Origin: an uncultured Alphaproteobacteria bacterium
Lineage (GTDB): Bacteria; Pseudomonadota; Alphaproteobacteria; UBA8366; GCA-2717185
Direction of reading: 5' to 3'
Assembly: GCA_943788635.1 (NCBI GenBank)
Contig: CALSRA010000010.1
Coordinates: 62,001-126,000 of the forward strand
Length of the DNA: 64,000 bases
Shown: positions 53,392-61,553 of the stretch, piece by piece
How positions within the stretch are numbered: the first letter of the stretch is position 1
Layout of the letters: each line of letters begins with the position of its first letter
The notes under the pieces: model-generated
The model's input: only the letters and a program-made list of their open reading frames with translations
What the model was told of the DNA's origin: nothing
Databases searched by the model: none
Made by a program: the position numbers and the translations under genes

Positions 53392-54351
53392 ATGTCCGAA
53401 AAATTCGCCTGGGTTCTGACCGAAGGTATGGCCGGTATGGTGACGCAGGCTGTCGGCCTTGCCGAAGCAGTCGGTCTGCCCTTCATCCAGAAAACTGTCG
53501 CGGTACAGCCGCCCTGGCGCTGGCTGCCGCCGCGATTCTGGCCGCCGGGGGTCCTGGGGACAGCCCGGGGGGACGATACATTGGCCGCGCCCTGGCCGGA
53601 CCTGGTCATTTCCTGTGGCCGGAAATCCATTGGCCCGGCGCGGGAAATCCGGCGGCGCAGCGGCGGCAGGACCTTTATTGTCCATGTTCAGGACCCCCAC
53701 TTACCGTCGCGCGCCTTCGATGCGGTGGTGGTAGCGTCGCATGACCGATATGCCGGTGCGAATGTGATTGAAACCAAGGGTGCCCTGCACCGGGTTACAC
53801 CGGAACGGTTGCGCGCGGCGGCCGAAGAATATGCCTCGGCGCTGGCGGAATTGCCGCGCCCTCTGACAACGGTGCTGGTTGGCGGTCCCAATCGGGTTTA
53901 CCAGCTGACGCCGCAGGTCATGGCCGATTTCGCAACACGACTGGCGGCCTTTGCCCGTGACAACGGGGGGACGCTTCTGGTGACACCGTCGCGGCGTACG
54001 GGGGCGGAAAACGAAGCGGTACTGCGCGAAACTCTCCGGGAGTCCCGGGCCATTGTCTGGGATGGCAGCGGTGACAATCCGTATTTCGGCTATCTGGCGC
54101 ATGCGGATCAGATCGTGGCGACCTGCGATTCCGTCAGTATGGTTTCGGAAGCCTGCGCAACCGGCAAGCCCATCTATGTTTATGATCTGCCAGGTGGCAG
54201 CGAGAAATTTCGCCGGTTTCACAGCCTGTTGCAGAACGAGGGAATTACCAGGCCATTCACGGGCGTGGTTTCCGAATGGTCCTATCCCTATTTCGATGAA
54301 ACGGCGGAGGTTGGCGCGGAAATCCGCCGCCGGCTGGAACGCCGGTCCTAG
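53392..54351 (+). CDS. ELM1/GtrOC1 family protein
   Basis: This 319-residue protein belongs to the family annotated mitochondrial fission ELM1 (COG3660). It opens FAWVLTEGMAGMVTQAVGLAEA, carries PDLVISCGRKSIGPAREIRR and HVQDPHLP, and ends with the segment ATCDSVSMVSEACATGKPIYVYDL. The overall arrangement resembles GT-B glycosyltransferases such as lipid A disaccharide enzymes. The bacterial role is not established. GGAAGGGA lies 11 bases upstream of the ATG. The large unknown gene follows 135 bases later on the same strand. Confidence 0.85.
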   Translation: MSEKFAWVLTEGMAGMVTQAVGLAEAVGLPFIQKTVAVQPPWRWLPPRFWPPGVLGTARGDDTLAAPWPDLVISCGRKSIGPAREIRRRSGGRTFIVHVQDPHLPSRAFDAVVVASHDRYAGANVIETKGALHRVTPERLRAAAEEYASALAELPRPLTTVLVGGPNRVYQLTPQVMADFATRLAAFARDNGGTLLVTPSRRTGAENEAVLRETLRESRAIVWDGSGDNPYFGYLAHADQIVATCDSVSMVSEACATGKPIYVYDLPGGSEKFRRFHSLLQNEGITRPFTGVVSEWSYPYFDETAEVGAEIRRRLERRS

Positions 54352-54486
54352 CGCGCTGGAAAAGTGACCGGTATTCCCAGCGACGATTGGACGCGGCGCG
54401 GCGCGGCAATGGCAATTGCCAAGATTCCGCAGAATCCCTATACCTTTTGTTGGCTGGCATTCTGCCGGCCTCCTTAATTCATCCGC

Positions 54487-56424
54487 TTGGAAGCGGCAGC
54501 GAAGGGCGGTCTCGTGGCTCTCGATATTGATACCTTCAGCAACGCCTCAGGCGGGTTCAGTCTTTTCAAGGCGCTGGGCCACCCTCTTGCGGCGCCGAAA
54601 TTCCGCGCATTGCTGGCGCGTCTGTCCAAATGCGGGCCGGTCGCGGTGTATGACCCGCTGGGACAGGCTTCTGCCTTTGCCTCCCTGCATGACATGACCG
54701 CGCTGGATATTGCCGGTGTCTACGTTCAGGACGTGGATGCGATCGGCGGGACGGCGCTGGGCTGCACGGCCGAACCGGTCTCCGCCCTGGCGGATAGCGG
54801 CGTGAAGACTGTGCTGGTGCTGTCATTCGATGCAGCGCGATTGATCGATCATATCCGCCACCTGCTGCCGGCTGGCGCCGAAACCCAAAGTCTCGACGCC
54901 GGGCGGTTGGACGCGGCGATGCTGACCAACCGGCGGCGCTACCTGGACCCGATAAACTTCGCGACCAATTTTGCATTTTTCCGCGATTCGGACGGTCATC
55001 ACACGCGGCTGGTGACGGCGAATTACTGGGGCGGGTATGGCGCAGTCGGGACAAAGTTCTGGTTCCGTCTGATGGATGATCAGGGCGAAACGCTGGCCGA
55101 CTGGTGGATGGATGCGCCCGCAGCCAACGGGGTGATCACGGTTGACAGTGCCGATATTCGCCAGCGATTCGGTCTCGACGTATTTACCGGCCAGCTTTTC
55201 ATCCATGTTGTCGGCGGCGCGGGGCACGACATCGTCAAATATGCGCTCGATACCTATGGTGATTCCGATACGGTGATGTCCTGCACGCATGACGCCAATG
55301 CCTGGCCATCGGACCTGTATGCGGGGCTGCCGGCGCCGGGCCCGGGGGAAACAGTCGTCCTGTGGATCCAGAACAGTCATCCCTGCCCGATCCCCGCCGG
55401 TTCGGTCGGGTTGAACGCGATGGGGTATGAAGATACCGCTTGGCTGGATGTTTCCGTTCCGGCTTTTGGCAGCTATGCGCTGGATGTTGCGGCATTATTG
55501 CCGGACCTGCGCTGGCCGGGACAGATCGAAATCCGGGCAGGCAAGCATTTCGTACGGCCACGCTATGAGGTGATAACGAAATCCGGGCGGCGCCGGATTT
55601 CCCATCCCAATGTCGAGCGGGTTGATCTTGAAGCCGATCCGCGGATTCCGGAACTGGGCAATCTGCTGGGCAAGGGATACCTGCTTCCTGCACCCGTGTT
55701 ACCGCTGGACCGGTTCACGTCCTGCCTGCTGCCGACACCGATGTCGACGGCGCAGGTGGATCTGCCGGTGGCGGCAATTGTTTACAGCGCCGCTGGTGAT
55801 GAGGTCGCGCGCCATACGTTCGGCAAGCTGCCCCGCAACCACGAAGCGCTGCTGGAACTCGATACCGTGCTGAATGGAAGCGGCCGCTTGCCGGAAGGAT
55901 ACGGCCATGTCGAACTGATGTATGATTTTGTCGATGGCGGTTCGGCGGATGGCTGGTTGCACGGGTTGTTCCGGTATACGGACCGCGAAACAGGCCATGC
56001 GGCGGATACCAGCTTCGGCGCGCATGTATTCAATACAGTGCTCACCTACCGGAACGAACCGCAATCATATTCCGGGCCGGCGCCGGGTCTGAGCACCCGG
56101 CTTTTTCTGCGTCTTGGCCCGGCACCGGTTGATACGATGTGTCACCTGATCTACCCCGCGTCGACCCCCTGGCATGCCCATTCGGACACCATGCTTGTAT
56201 TGTATGATGCTACCGGAGCGGTCGTCGCCGAAAAATCCGTCGTCATTCCGTGCGGTGGCTCGCTGTACTGGCGCTACGGGGAAACTTTTGATTCGGCTGC
56301 GCGAAATGCCGCAGGCGACAATGGTTATGTCCTGATCCGGGACACAACATGCCGGTTATTCGGGTATCACGGGCTTATCAATGGGGCGGGCAGTTTCAGT
56401 CTGGACCACATGTTCGGGTTTTGA
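54487..56424 (+). CDS. large uncharacterised protein, 645 residues
   Basis: I recognise no known domain. Residues about 1-135 look alpha/beta (GLVALDIDTFSNASGGFSLF, VKTVLVLSFDAARLIDHI). The long remainder is rich in beta strands, with Trp- and Gly-containing turns (YWGGYGAVGTKFWFRLMDD, ANAWPSDLYAGLPAPGPGE, RISHPNVERVDLE) and a Gly/Ser-rich end (LINGAGSFSLDHMFGF). No signal peptide or membrane segment is clear. The start is uncertain: TTG at 54487 is the longest, and a GTG at 54513 with AAGGGCGG upstream is possible. Codon use matches its neighbours, so I see no sign of recent transfer. It follows the ELM1-family gene. Confidence 0.72.
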   Translation: MEAAAKGGLVALDIDTFSNASGGFSLFKALGHPLAAPKFRALLARLSKCGPVAVYDPLGQASAFASLHDMTALDIAGVYVQDVDAIGGTALGCTAEPVSALADSGVKTVLVLSFDAARLIDHIRHLLPAGAETQSLDAGRLDAAMLTNRRRYLDPINFATNFAFFRDSDGHHTRLVTANYWGGYGAVGTKFWFRLMDDQGETLADWWMDAPAANGVITVDSADIRQRFGLDVFTGQLFIHVVGGAGHDIVKYALDTYGDSDTVMSCTHDANAWPSDLYAGLPAPGPGETVVLWIQNSHPCPIPAGSVGLNAMGYEDTAWLDVSVPAFGSYALDVAALLPDLRWPGQIEIRAGKHFVRPRYEVITKSGRRRISHPNVERVDLEADPRIPELGNLLGKGYLLPAPVLPLDRFTSCLLPTPMSTAQVDLPVAAIVYSAAGDEVARHTFGKLPRNHEALLELDTVLNGSGRLPEGYGHVELMYDFVDGGSADGWLHGLFRYTDRETGHAADTSFGAHVFNTVLTYRNEPQSYSGPAPGLSTRLFLRLGPAPVDTMCHLIYPASTPWHAHSDTMLVLYDATGAVVAEKSVVIPCGGSLYWRYGETFDSAARNAAGDNGYVLIRDTTCRLFGYHGLINGAGSFSLDHMFGF

Positions 56425-56507
56425 AGGCGTTGATTATTGGCGCGATGCGCCAATATGTATCTGTAGAAACCAAGAATAACAGTATTCAGGGCAGGGGCCG
56501 GTTGTAG

Positions 56508-57404
56508 ATGAAAGCGGATTGGGACAGGCTGCGCGTCTTTCATGACGTTGCCGACGCTGGCAGTTTTACGCATGCCGGGGCGACGCTGAATCTGAGCCAG
56601 TCCGCGGTCAGTCGACAGATCAGCGCGCTTGAAGAAAGCCTGAATGTCACATTGTTTCACCGGCATGCACGGGGGCTGATGCTGACCGAGCAGGGTGAGC
56701 TGCTGTATGCGACGGTCAAGAATGTGTTCAACGAATTGGTCGTCGTCGAAGCGGAACTCAGCGAAACTCGGGAGCGTCCTTCCGGTCCGTTGAAAGTGAC
56801 GACCACGGTTTCCTTCGGGTCGACCTGGTTGACGCCGCGAATCAAGGAATTTGTCGAACTTTACCCCGAAATTGATTTCAGCCTCATCCTGACGGATACG
56901 GAACTCGACGTTTCGATGCGCAAGGCCGATATCGGGATTCGACTGACACCGCCGCGCCAGTCCGACCTGATCCAGCGTCAATTGCTGACGCTGCCGACCC
57001 ATGTATATGGGGCCCGGGAGTATCTCGACGCACATGGCACGCCCCAGACTCCCGAAGACCTGAATGACCATAAACTGATTGTTTATGGCGATGATTTGCC
57101 GCCCCCGGTGCCGACGATCAACTGGTTACTCGACCTTGGCGCTCGGGAAGGCGTCGCCCGGCGTCCGGCGCTTCGGGTCAATAATGTCTATGGAATCTAT
57201 CGCGCGGTGCGCAGCGGCCTGGGGCTGGCAGGGTTGCCGGACTATATGATTCCCGAAGATGTTAACCTTGTGAAAGTTCTGCCTGAAATCGATGGGCCGA
57301 CGATTCAGGCCTTTTTTGTGTACCCGGAAGAGCTTCGCCATTCCAAGCGTATTGGTATCTTTCGGGACTTCCTTCTAAAGAAGGTAGAAGAATCAAAAAT
57401 ATAG
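56508..57404 (+). CDS. LysR family transcriptional regulator
   Basis: This 298-residue protein has an N-terminal LysR HTH (LRVFHDVADAGSFTHAGATLNLSQSAVSRQISAL in parts, residues 7-45). The periplasmic-binding-like effector domain (about 90-295) contains LKVTTTVSFGSTWLTPRI and GIYRAVRSGLGLAGLPDYMI. The target genes are unknown; there is no divergent partner, since the next gene upstream runs the same way. A CAGGGG lies upstream of the ATG. It is followed by 310 bases without a coding gene. Confidence 0.92.
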   Translation: MKADWDRLRVFHDVADAGSFTHAGATLNLSQSAVSRQISALEESLNVTLFHRHARGLMLTEQGELLYATVKNVFNELVVVEAELSETRERPSGPLKVTTTVSFGSTWLTPRIKEFVELYPEIDFSLILTDTELDVSMRKADIGIRLTPPRQSDLIQRQLLTLPTHVYGAREYLDAHGTPQTPEDLNDHKLIVYGDDLPPPVPTINWLLDLGAREGVARRPALRVNNVYGIYRAVRSGLGLAGLPDYMIPEDVNLVKVLPEIDGPTIQAFFVYPEELRHSKRIGIFRDFLLKKVEESKI

Positions 57405-57507
57405 TGGTCTTTCTGGAATATTTCTCAGGTATGCATTTTGCGCATGGCTGAATTGTTAAATTCCCATTAGCAAATGATACGGCGACGCAGTATCTATCAA
57501 TCACCTC

Positions 57508-57526
57508 GTTGTTGCATTGCAACAAC
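57508..57526. promoter_or_regulatory. perfect 9-1-9 palindrome
   Basis: GTTGTTGCA-T-TGCAACAAC is an exact inverted repeat in a non-coding stretch, upstream of the candidate small RNA. It could be an operator or a stem of a longer RNA. Its regulator is unknown. Confidence 0.5.
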
Positions 57527-57565
57527 ACATGCTTCGACTTCCATGCAAAAGCTTGGGTTTAAGGG

Positions 57566-57645
57566 TTGCAAGACTCTTCGTCTTCCAGACGTGAAGCCTC
57601 CCTGTTCAAACTGCCGGTAGGACATTGTCCTACCGGCTTTTTTTT
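57566..57645 (+). ncRNA. candidate small RNA ending at a strong terminator
   Basis: The segment ends in an excellent intrinsic terminator more than 200 bases past the LysR stop and has no open frame. It contains a small stem (GACTCTTCGTC) and an unpaired GCCTCCC that could pair with ribosome-binding sites. A TCGACT and TTTAAG pair near 57534-57563 could be a weak promoter. The 5' end is a guess. The alternative is a long 3' UTR of the LysR gene. Confidence 0.4.
57613..57645 (+). terminator. strong rho-independent terminator
   Basis: GCCGGTAGGAC (57613-57623) and GTCCTACCGGC (57627-57637) form a perfect 11-bp stem with a three-base ATT loop, followed by eight T (57638-57645). It acts on the plus strand, and the flanking stretch is also AT-rich. 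Confidence 0.92.
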
Positions 57646-57716
57646 ATTTTTAAACCATATGGCGAAGCTGGCATTCGTTGACGGTGCCAGGGCGGTTGCG
57701 CCCGCTGAAACGCGTT

Positions 57717-58044
57717 TCAGTAACGCGGCATTGATGGATCGATTTCGCGTGACCAGGCATCAACCCCGCCACGCAGGCTAATGGCATTGCTGAATTCCGT
57801 TCTGGTGCAGCCAGGCGGTCACCTGCAGGCTGCGGGCGCCGTGATGGCAGACGACGACCAGTTTCTCGTCCGTCGGCAAGCGGTCGAGGTAGCCCGGGAC
57901 TTCATGCATGGGGATGTTGGTGCTGCCGTCGAACGCACATACCGCGATTTCCGGCGGGTTGCGAACATCCAGAACCGTCATCGTTTCTTCGTTTCGGCGC
58001 ATTTCATCGAATTGCTGTACCGACATTTCCATTGATTGGTCCAT
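57717..58044 (-). pseudogene. rhodanese-like domain protein, one frameshift near its end
   Basis: The frame encodes a single rhodanese domain: VQQFDEMRRNEETMTVLDVRNPPE at the N terminus and the active-site loop VVCHHGARS with catalytic Cys. It stops early at 57778 after QQCH. The expected ending SLRGGVDAWSREIDPSMPRY lies in another frame to 57717, so one extra base near 57780-57782 explains the break. The restored product is about 108 residues. AAGGAGC precedes the ATG at 58044. It probably transfers sulfane sulfur. An error in the sequence is more likely than decay. Confidence 0.82.
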
Positions 58045-58206
58045 CGCCAATTGCTCCTTGATATATGCTCTTTGCGGCAATGTGTTGGATATGGGGCGGA
58101 AAGGCAATGCGCCGGTGATCAAGCGGCTTTTTCCGCACCGATACGCGAATTTCAATCGTCTGGTGCATTGTCCAAAAAGGGAGTCGCTGCTATAGACAGC
58201 GGCGTT

Positions 58207-58283
58207 GGGCCCGTAGTTCAGTTGGTTAGAACAGACCGCTCATAACGGTCGGGTCGTAGGTTCGAGTCCTACCGGGCCCACCA
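58207..58283 (+). tRNA. tRNA with CAU anticodon (elongator Met or Ile2)
   Basis: The 77 bases fold as a cloverleaf: acceptor GGGCCCG/CGGGCCC, D-arm GTTC/GAAC, anticodon stem GACCG/CGGTC with loop CTCATAA (anticodon CAT), T-arm GTAGG-TTCGAGT-CCTAC, discriminator A and encoded CCA. It is not an initiator type. Elongator Met and lysidine-modified Ile2 cannot be told apart safely by eye. Confidence 0.93.
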
Positions 58284-59393
58284 TTGACTGCCGCGACAGC
58301 CTTGCAGGTGAATGTGTCGGAAACGACCGGAACTGAAACACCCGAACTGGATATTCTGGACGGTGTACCGGACCCGGTGATCCTGCTGGATGCGGCCCGC
58401 AAGGTCATTCGCCTGAATCAGGCGGCCCTGCGATTTTTCGAGATAGATTTTCAGGGGCGTGACCTGACCTTTCTGATACGGCACCCGAATGTTCTGGCTG
58501 CCGTTGATGCCGTGTTGGCTGGCAAGGGCGTGCAACAGGACGACGTCACCATCGCCCGCGATGTGCCGCGACAGTTTACCGTAGATGTATCGCCGGTGCG
58601 GACGGGTGAAAACGCCAATGAACAGGGTGCGATGCTGGTCATGCATGATGTGACCGCAGAGCGTAATGCCGAAGAAATGCGCGCCGATTTCGTTGCCAAT
58701 GTCAGTCACGAACTGCGTTCACCGTTGTCGTCGCTGGTGGGTTTCATCGAAACACTGCGCGGACCGGCACGCGACGACCCGGAAGCCCGCACCCGGTTCC
58801 TGGGCATCATGGAAAGCGAAGCGCAGCGGATGACGCGGCTGATCGGCGATCTGTTGTCGCTCTCCAAGGTGGAGGCTGATAAACACATCCCGCCGGAAGA
58901 TTATGTAAAACTGCCGGATCTGCTGGGCAGCATTGCCGATTCATTCTCTGTCCGCGCCGCGAAGCGGAATATGGGCATTGATCTGGATATTGACCTGGAT
59001 CTGCCGGCTGTGATTGGCGAACAGGACGAATTGACAATTGTTTTTCAGAACCTGATTGCCAATGCCATCAGCTATGGGCGGGAAGGCACGCGAATACGCA
59101 TTTCGGTCAAGCCGGTTGACCGTATTCCCAATGCCGGTGATCCCGGTATCGCCATATGTGTTGCCGATAGCGGCGATGGCGTCGCCCCGGAACAGATACC
59201 GCGCCTGACCGAACGGTTCTATCGCGTGGATAAGGGGCGGTCGCGATCAATGGGCGGTACGGGGCTGGGGTTGGCCATCGTCAAGCATATCATCAGCCGC
59301 CATCGTGGCAGGCTTGCCATTGAAAGCACGGTCGGTGAAGGCAGCCGATTTACCGTGTATCTGCCGCGGGACCAGGAGCCGCCGCACCGCTGA
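58284..59393 (+). CDS. phoR: phosphate regulon sensor histidine kinase PhoR-like
   Basis: This 369-residue kinase has a PAS domain (about 20-125; ILDGVPDPVILLDAARKVIRLNQAALRFF, read in parts). A HisKA domain (phospho-His in NVSHELRSPLSSL) and a HATPase domain follow, with the N box NLIANAISYG, VADSGDGVAPEQ and GGTGLGLAIVKHI. It should phosphorylate PhoB. Most PhoR proteins have an N-terminal membrane anchor; none is seen here. The frame opens with TTG directly after the tRNA CCA. GTG codons at 58308 or 58314 are other starts. The pst genes follow; phoB is not in the window. Confidence 0.9.
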   Translation: MTAATALQVNVSETTGTETPELDILDGVPDPVILLDAARKVIRLNQAALRFFEIDFQGRDLTFLIRHPNVLAAVDAVLAGKGVQQDDVTIARDVPRQFTVDVSPVRTGENANEQGAMLVMHDVTAERNAEEMRADFVANVSHELRSPLSSLVGFIETLRGPARDDPEARTRFLGIMESEAQRMTRLIGDLLSLSKVEADKHIPPEDYVKLPDLLGSIADSFSVRAAKRNMGIDLDIDLDLPAVIGEQDELTIVFQNLIANAISYGREGTRIRISVKPVDRIPNAGDPGIAICVADSGDGVAPEQIPRLTERFYRVDKGRSRSMGGTGLGLAIVKHIISRHRGRLAIESTVGEGSRFTVYLPRDQEPPHR

Positions 59394-59431
59394 ACCGTGC
59401 GAAACCCGCCTGCGTCAAACGGGCTCACAGG

Positions 59432-59460
59432 CCGTCATAAAACTGTAACACGACTGTCAT
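59432..59460 (+). promoter_or_regulatory. Pho box (three PhoB half-sites) upstream of pstS
   Basis: CCGTCAT (59432-59438), CTGTAAC (59443-59449) and CTGTCAT (59454-59460) are direct repeats exactly 11 bases apart, separated by AAAA and ACGA. This is the periodicity of PhoB half-sites. They lie 89 bases before the pstS ATG and mark phosphate-starvation control of the pst operon. Confidence 0.88.
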
Positions 59461-59548
59461 AAAAGGGCAGTGTCGGGAGCCTAGGTTGCGCCGGTCGGTA
59501 GGATGAGCCTGCCGTTGAAGCGAGCAGACTGCAAGGAGATAGCAAAAG

Positions 59549-60577
59549 ATGCTCAAGAATATTCTGGCCCTGAGTGCCGTTGCCCTGATTGGCGCGACCG
59601 GTATGGCGGAAGCCCGCGACCAGATTCGCATTGTCGGATCTTCTACCGTATTTCCGTTTTCCACCACTGTTGCCGAACGTTTCGGCAAGACGACAGATTT
59701 CAAGACCCCGGTCGTTGAAAGCACCGGTTCCGGCGGTGGCTTGAAGTTGTTCTGTTCCGGTGCCGGTGTTGATACGCCGGATATCACCAATGCCTCACGT
59801 CGGATCAAGTCGTCCGAAGTCGCGCTTTGCGCCAAGAACGGCGTCAAGGAAATCATCGAGGTAAAGGTCGGTTATGACGGTATCGTCATCGCCAATACCC
59901 GCAAGGCAAAACAGTTCGATCTGTCACGCAAGGAAATATTTCTCGCCTTGGCCAAGGACATCATGGTCTACGGAAAAATTGTTCCGAACCCGAACAAAAC
60001 CTGGAAAGACGTGAACGCGGCACTGCCGGCGATCAGGATCGAAGTCATGGGCCCGCCGCCGACCTCCGGCACGCGCGATGCCTTCGTTGAACTCGCCATG
60101 GAAAAGGGCTGCAGCGATATTCCAGAAATCAAGGCGATGAAGAAAACCGACAAGAATGGCTTCAAGGCGCTTTGCCACACGATGCGTGAAGACGGCGCCT
60201 TCATTGAAGCGGGCGAAAACGACAACCTGATCGTCCAGAAGCTGAACGCCAATCCGGATGCCTTCGGTATTTTTGGTTACAGCTTCCTCGACCAGAACTC
60301 GGATACGGTTCAGGGCAGCAAGATTGGCGGCATGGACCCGACATTCGAAAACATTGCCGATGGCAAATACCCGGTGTCGCGTCCGCTGTTCTTCTACGTC
60401 AAGAAAGCACATATCGGAACAGTTCCGGGTATCCAGGAATTCATGACCGAGTTCACCGCCGAATCGACCTGGGGTGAAGAAGGTTACCTCACCGACAAGG
60501 GTTTGATCCCGCTGGGCGATGCCGAGCGCAAGGACTGGTCCAACAAGGTAAATAGTCTTGCCAATCTCTCCATGTAG
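59549..60577 (+). CDS. pstS: phosphate-binding protein PstS
   Basis: This 342-residue periplasmic protein captures phosphate for the Pst ABC transporter. It has a signal peptide (residues 1-23, ending GMAEARD). The binding-site segments are IVGSSTVFPFSTTVAE, VVESTGSGGGLKLFCSG and GPPPTSGTRDAFVEL. It resembles the PstS variant with a longer C-terminal lobe found in alphaproteobacteria. AAGGAGATAGCAAAAG precedes the ATG. A Pho box lies upstream, and pstC follows after 10 bases. Confidence 0.95.
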   Translation: MLKNILALSAVALIGATGMAEARDQIRIVGSSTVFPFSTTVAERFGKTTDFKTPVVESTGSGGGLKLFCSGAGVDTPDITNASRRIKSSEVALCAKNGVKEIIEVKVGYDGIVIANTRKAKQFDLSRKEIFLALAKDIMVYGKIVPNPNKTWKDVNAALPAIRIEVMGPPPTSGTRDAFVELAMEKGCSDIPEIKAMKKTDKNGFKALCHTMREDGAFIEAGENDNLIVQKLNANPDAFGIFGYSFLDQNSDTVQGSKIGGMDPTFENIADGKYPVSRPLFFYVKKAHIGTVPGIQEFMTEFTAESTWGEEGYLTDKGLIPLGDAERKDWSNKVNSLANLSM

Positions 60578-60587
60578 AGCGGCTTCT

Positions 60588-61553
60588 GTGAACACCCTCG
60601 CCCGTGCCAGCTTTATCGGCACGTCACGGGCGAGGCGTGTACAGAAGAACATCGAACGGGCCGCGATGGCCGTACTTATTCTGTGCGCCACCGTTGCCAT
60701 CCTCACCACAATCGGTATCGTTTTTTCCCTTTTATTCGAATCTCTCAGGTTTTTTTCGCAGGTCCCCATTACGGATTTCCTGTTTGGCCTGAACTGGAGC
60801 CCGCAAACCGCGATGCGCTCGGACCAGGTCGGTGCCAGCGGCTCCTTCGGTGCGGTTCCATTACTGGCCGGGACGTTCCTGATCAGTGCGATCGCAATGA
60901 CGGTTGCGGTACCTTTCGGCCTGTTATCGGCTATTTATCTTTCCGAATACGCGTCAAGACGGGCACGCGATATCCTCAAGCCACTGCTTGAAATTCTCGC
61001 CGGGATCCCGACGGTCGTTTATGGCTTCTTTGCCGCCCTTGTCGTGGCGCCGATGATCCGCGATGCCGGTAGCGGCGTTGGGCTCGATATTTCATCGGAA
61101 AGCGCGCTGGCCGCAGGGGCTGTCATGGGCATCATGATTATCCCCTTTATCTCGTCCCTGTCGGATGATGCGCTGGCCGCTGTACCGGACTCGCTCCGTC
61201 AGGCCGGGTACGGGCTTGGGGCCACACAGGCGGAAACCATCCGGCAGGTGATCCTGCCCGCGGCGCTGCCAGGGATATCAGGCGGCATCCTGCTGGCCAT
61301 GTCCCGTGCCGTCGGCGAAACAATGATTGTTGTGATGGCGGCCGGGCTGGCTGCAAACCTGACCGCAAATCCATTGGCGGCGGTGACGACTGTCACCGCG
61401 CAGATTGTCGCGCTGCTGACCGGCGACCAGGAATTTGACAGCGCCAAAACATTATCGGCCTTCGCGCTTGGCCTTCTGTTGTTCCTTATCACGCTGGTCT
61501 TCAACGTTGCGGCGTTGCGGATCGTTCGAAAGTACAGGCAGCAATATGACTGA
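60588..61553 (+). CDS. pstC: phosphate ABC transporter permease PstC
   Basis: This 321-residue inner-membrane permease has about six membrane segments and the binding-protein-dependent transport signature, with the EAA loop DSLRQAGYGLGATQAETIRQVILPAALPGI. SGSFGAVPLLAGTFLISAIAMTVAVPFG lies near the N terminus. It forms the phosphate channel with PstA. The start is taken as GTG at 60588, ten bases after the pstS stop. It has no large extra periplasmic domain. Its end overlaps the pstA start by eight bases. Confidence 0.93.
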   Translation: MNTLARASFIGTSRARRVQKNIERAAMAVLILCATVAILTTIGIVFSLLFESLRFFSQVPITDFLFGLNWSPQTAMRSDQVGASGSFGAVPLLAGTFLISAIAMTVAVPFGLLSAIYLSEYASRRARDILKPLLEILAGIPTVVYGFFAALVVAPMIRDAGSGVGLDISSESALAAGAVMGIMIIPFISSLSDDALAAVPDSLRQAGYGLGATQAETIRQVILPAALPGISGGILLAMSRAVGETMIVVMAAGLAANLTANPLAAVTTVTAQIVALLTGDQEFDSAKTLSAFALGLLLFLITLVFNVAALRIVRKYRQQYD

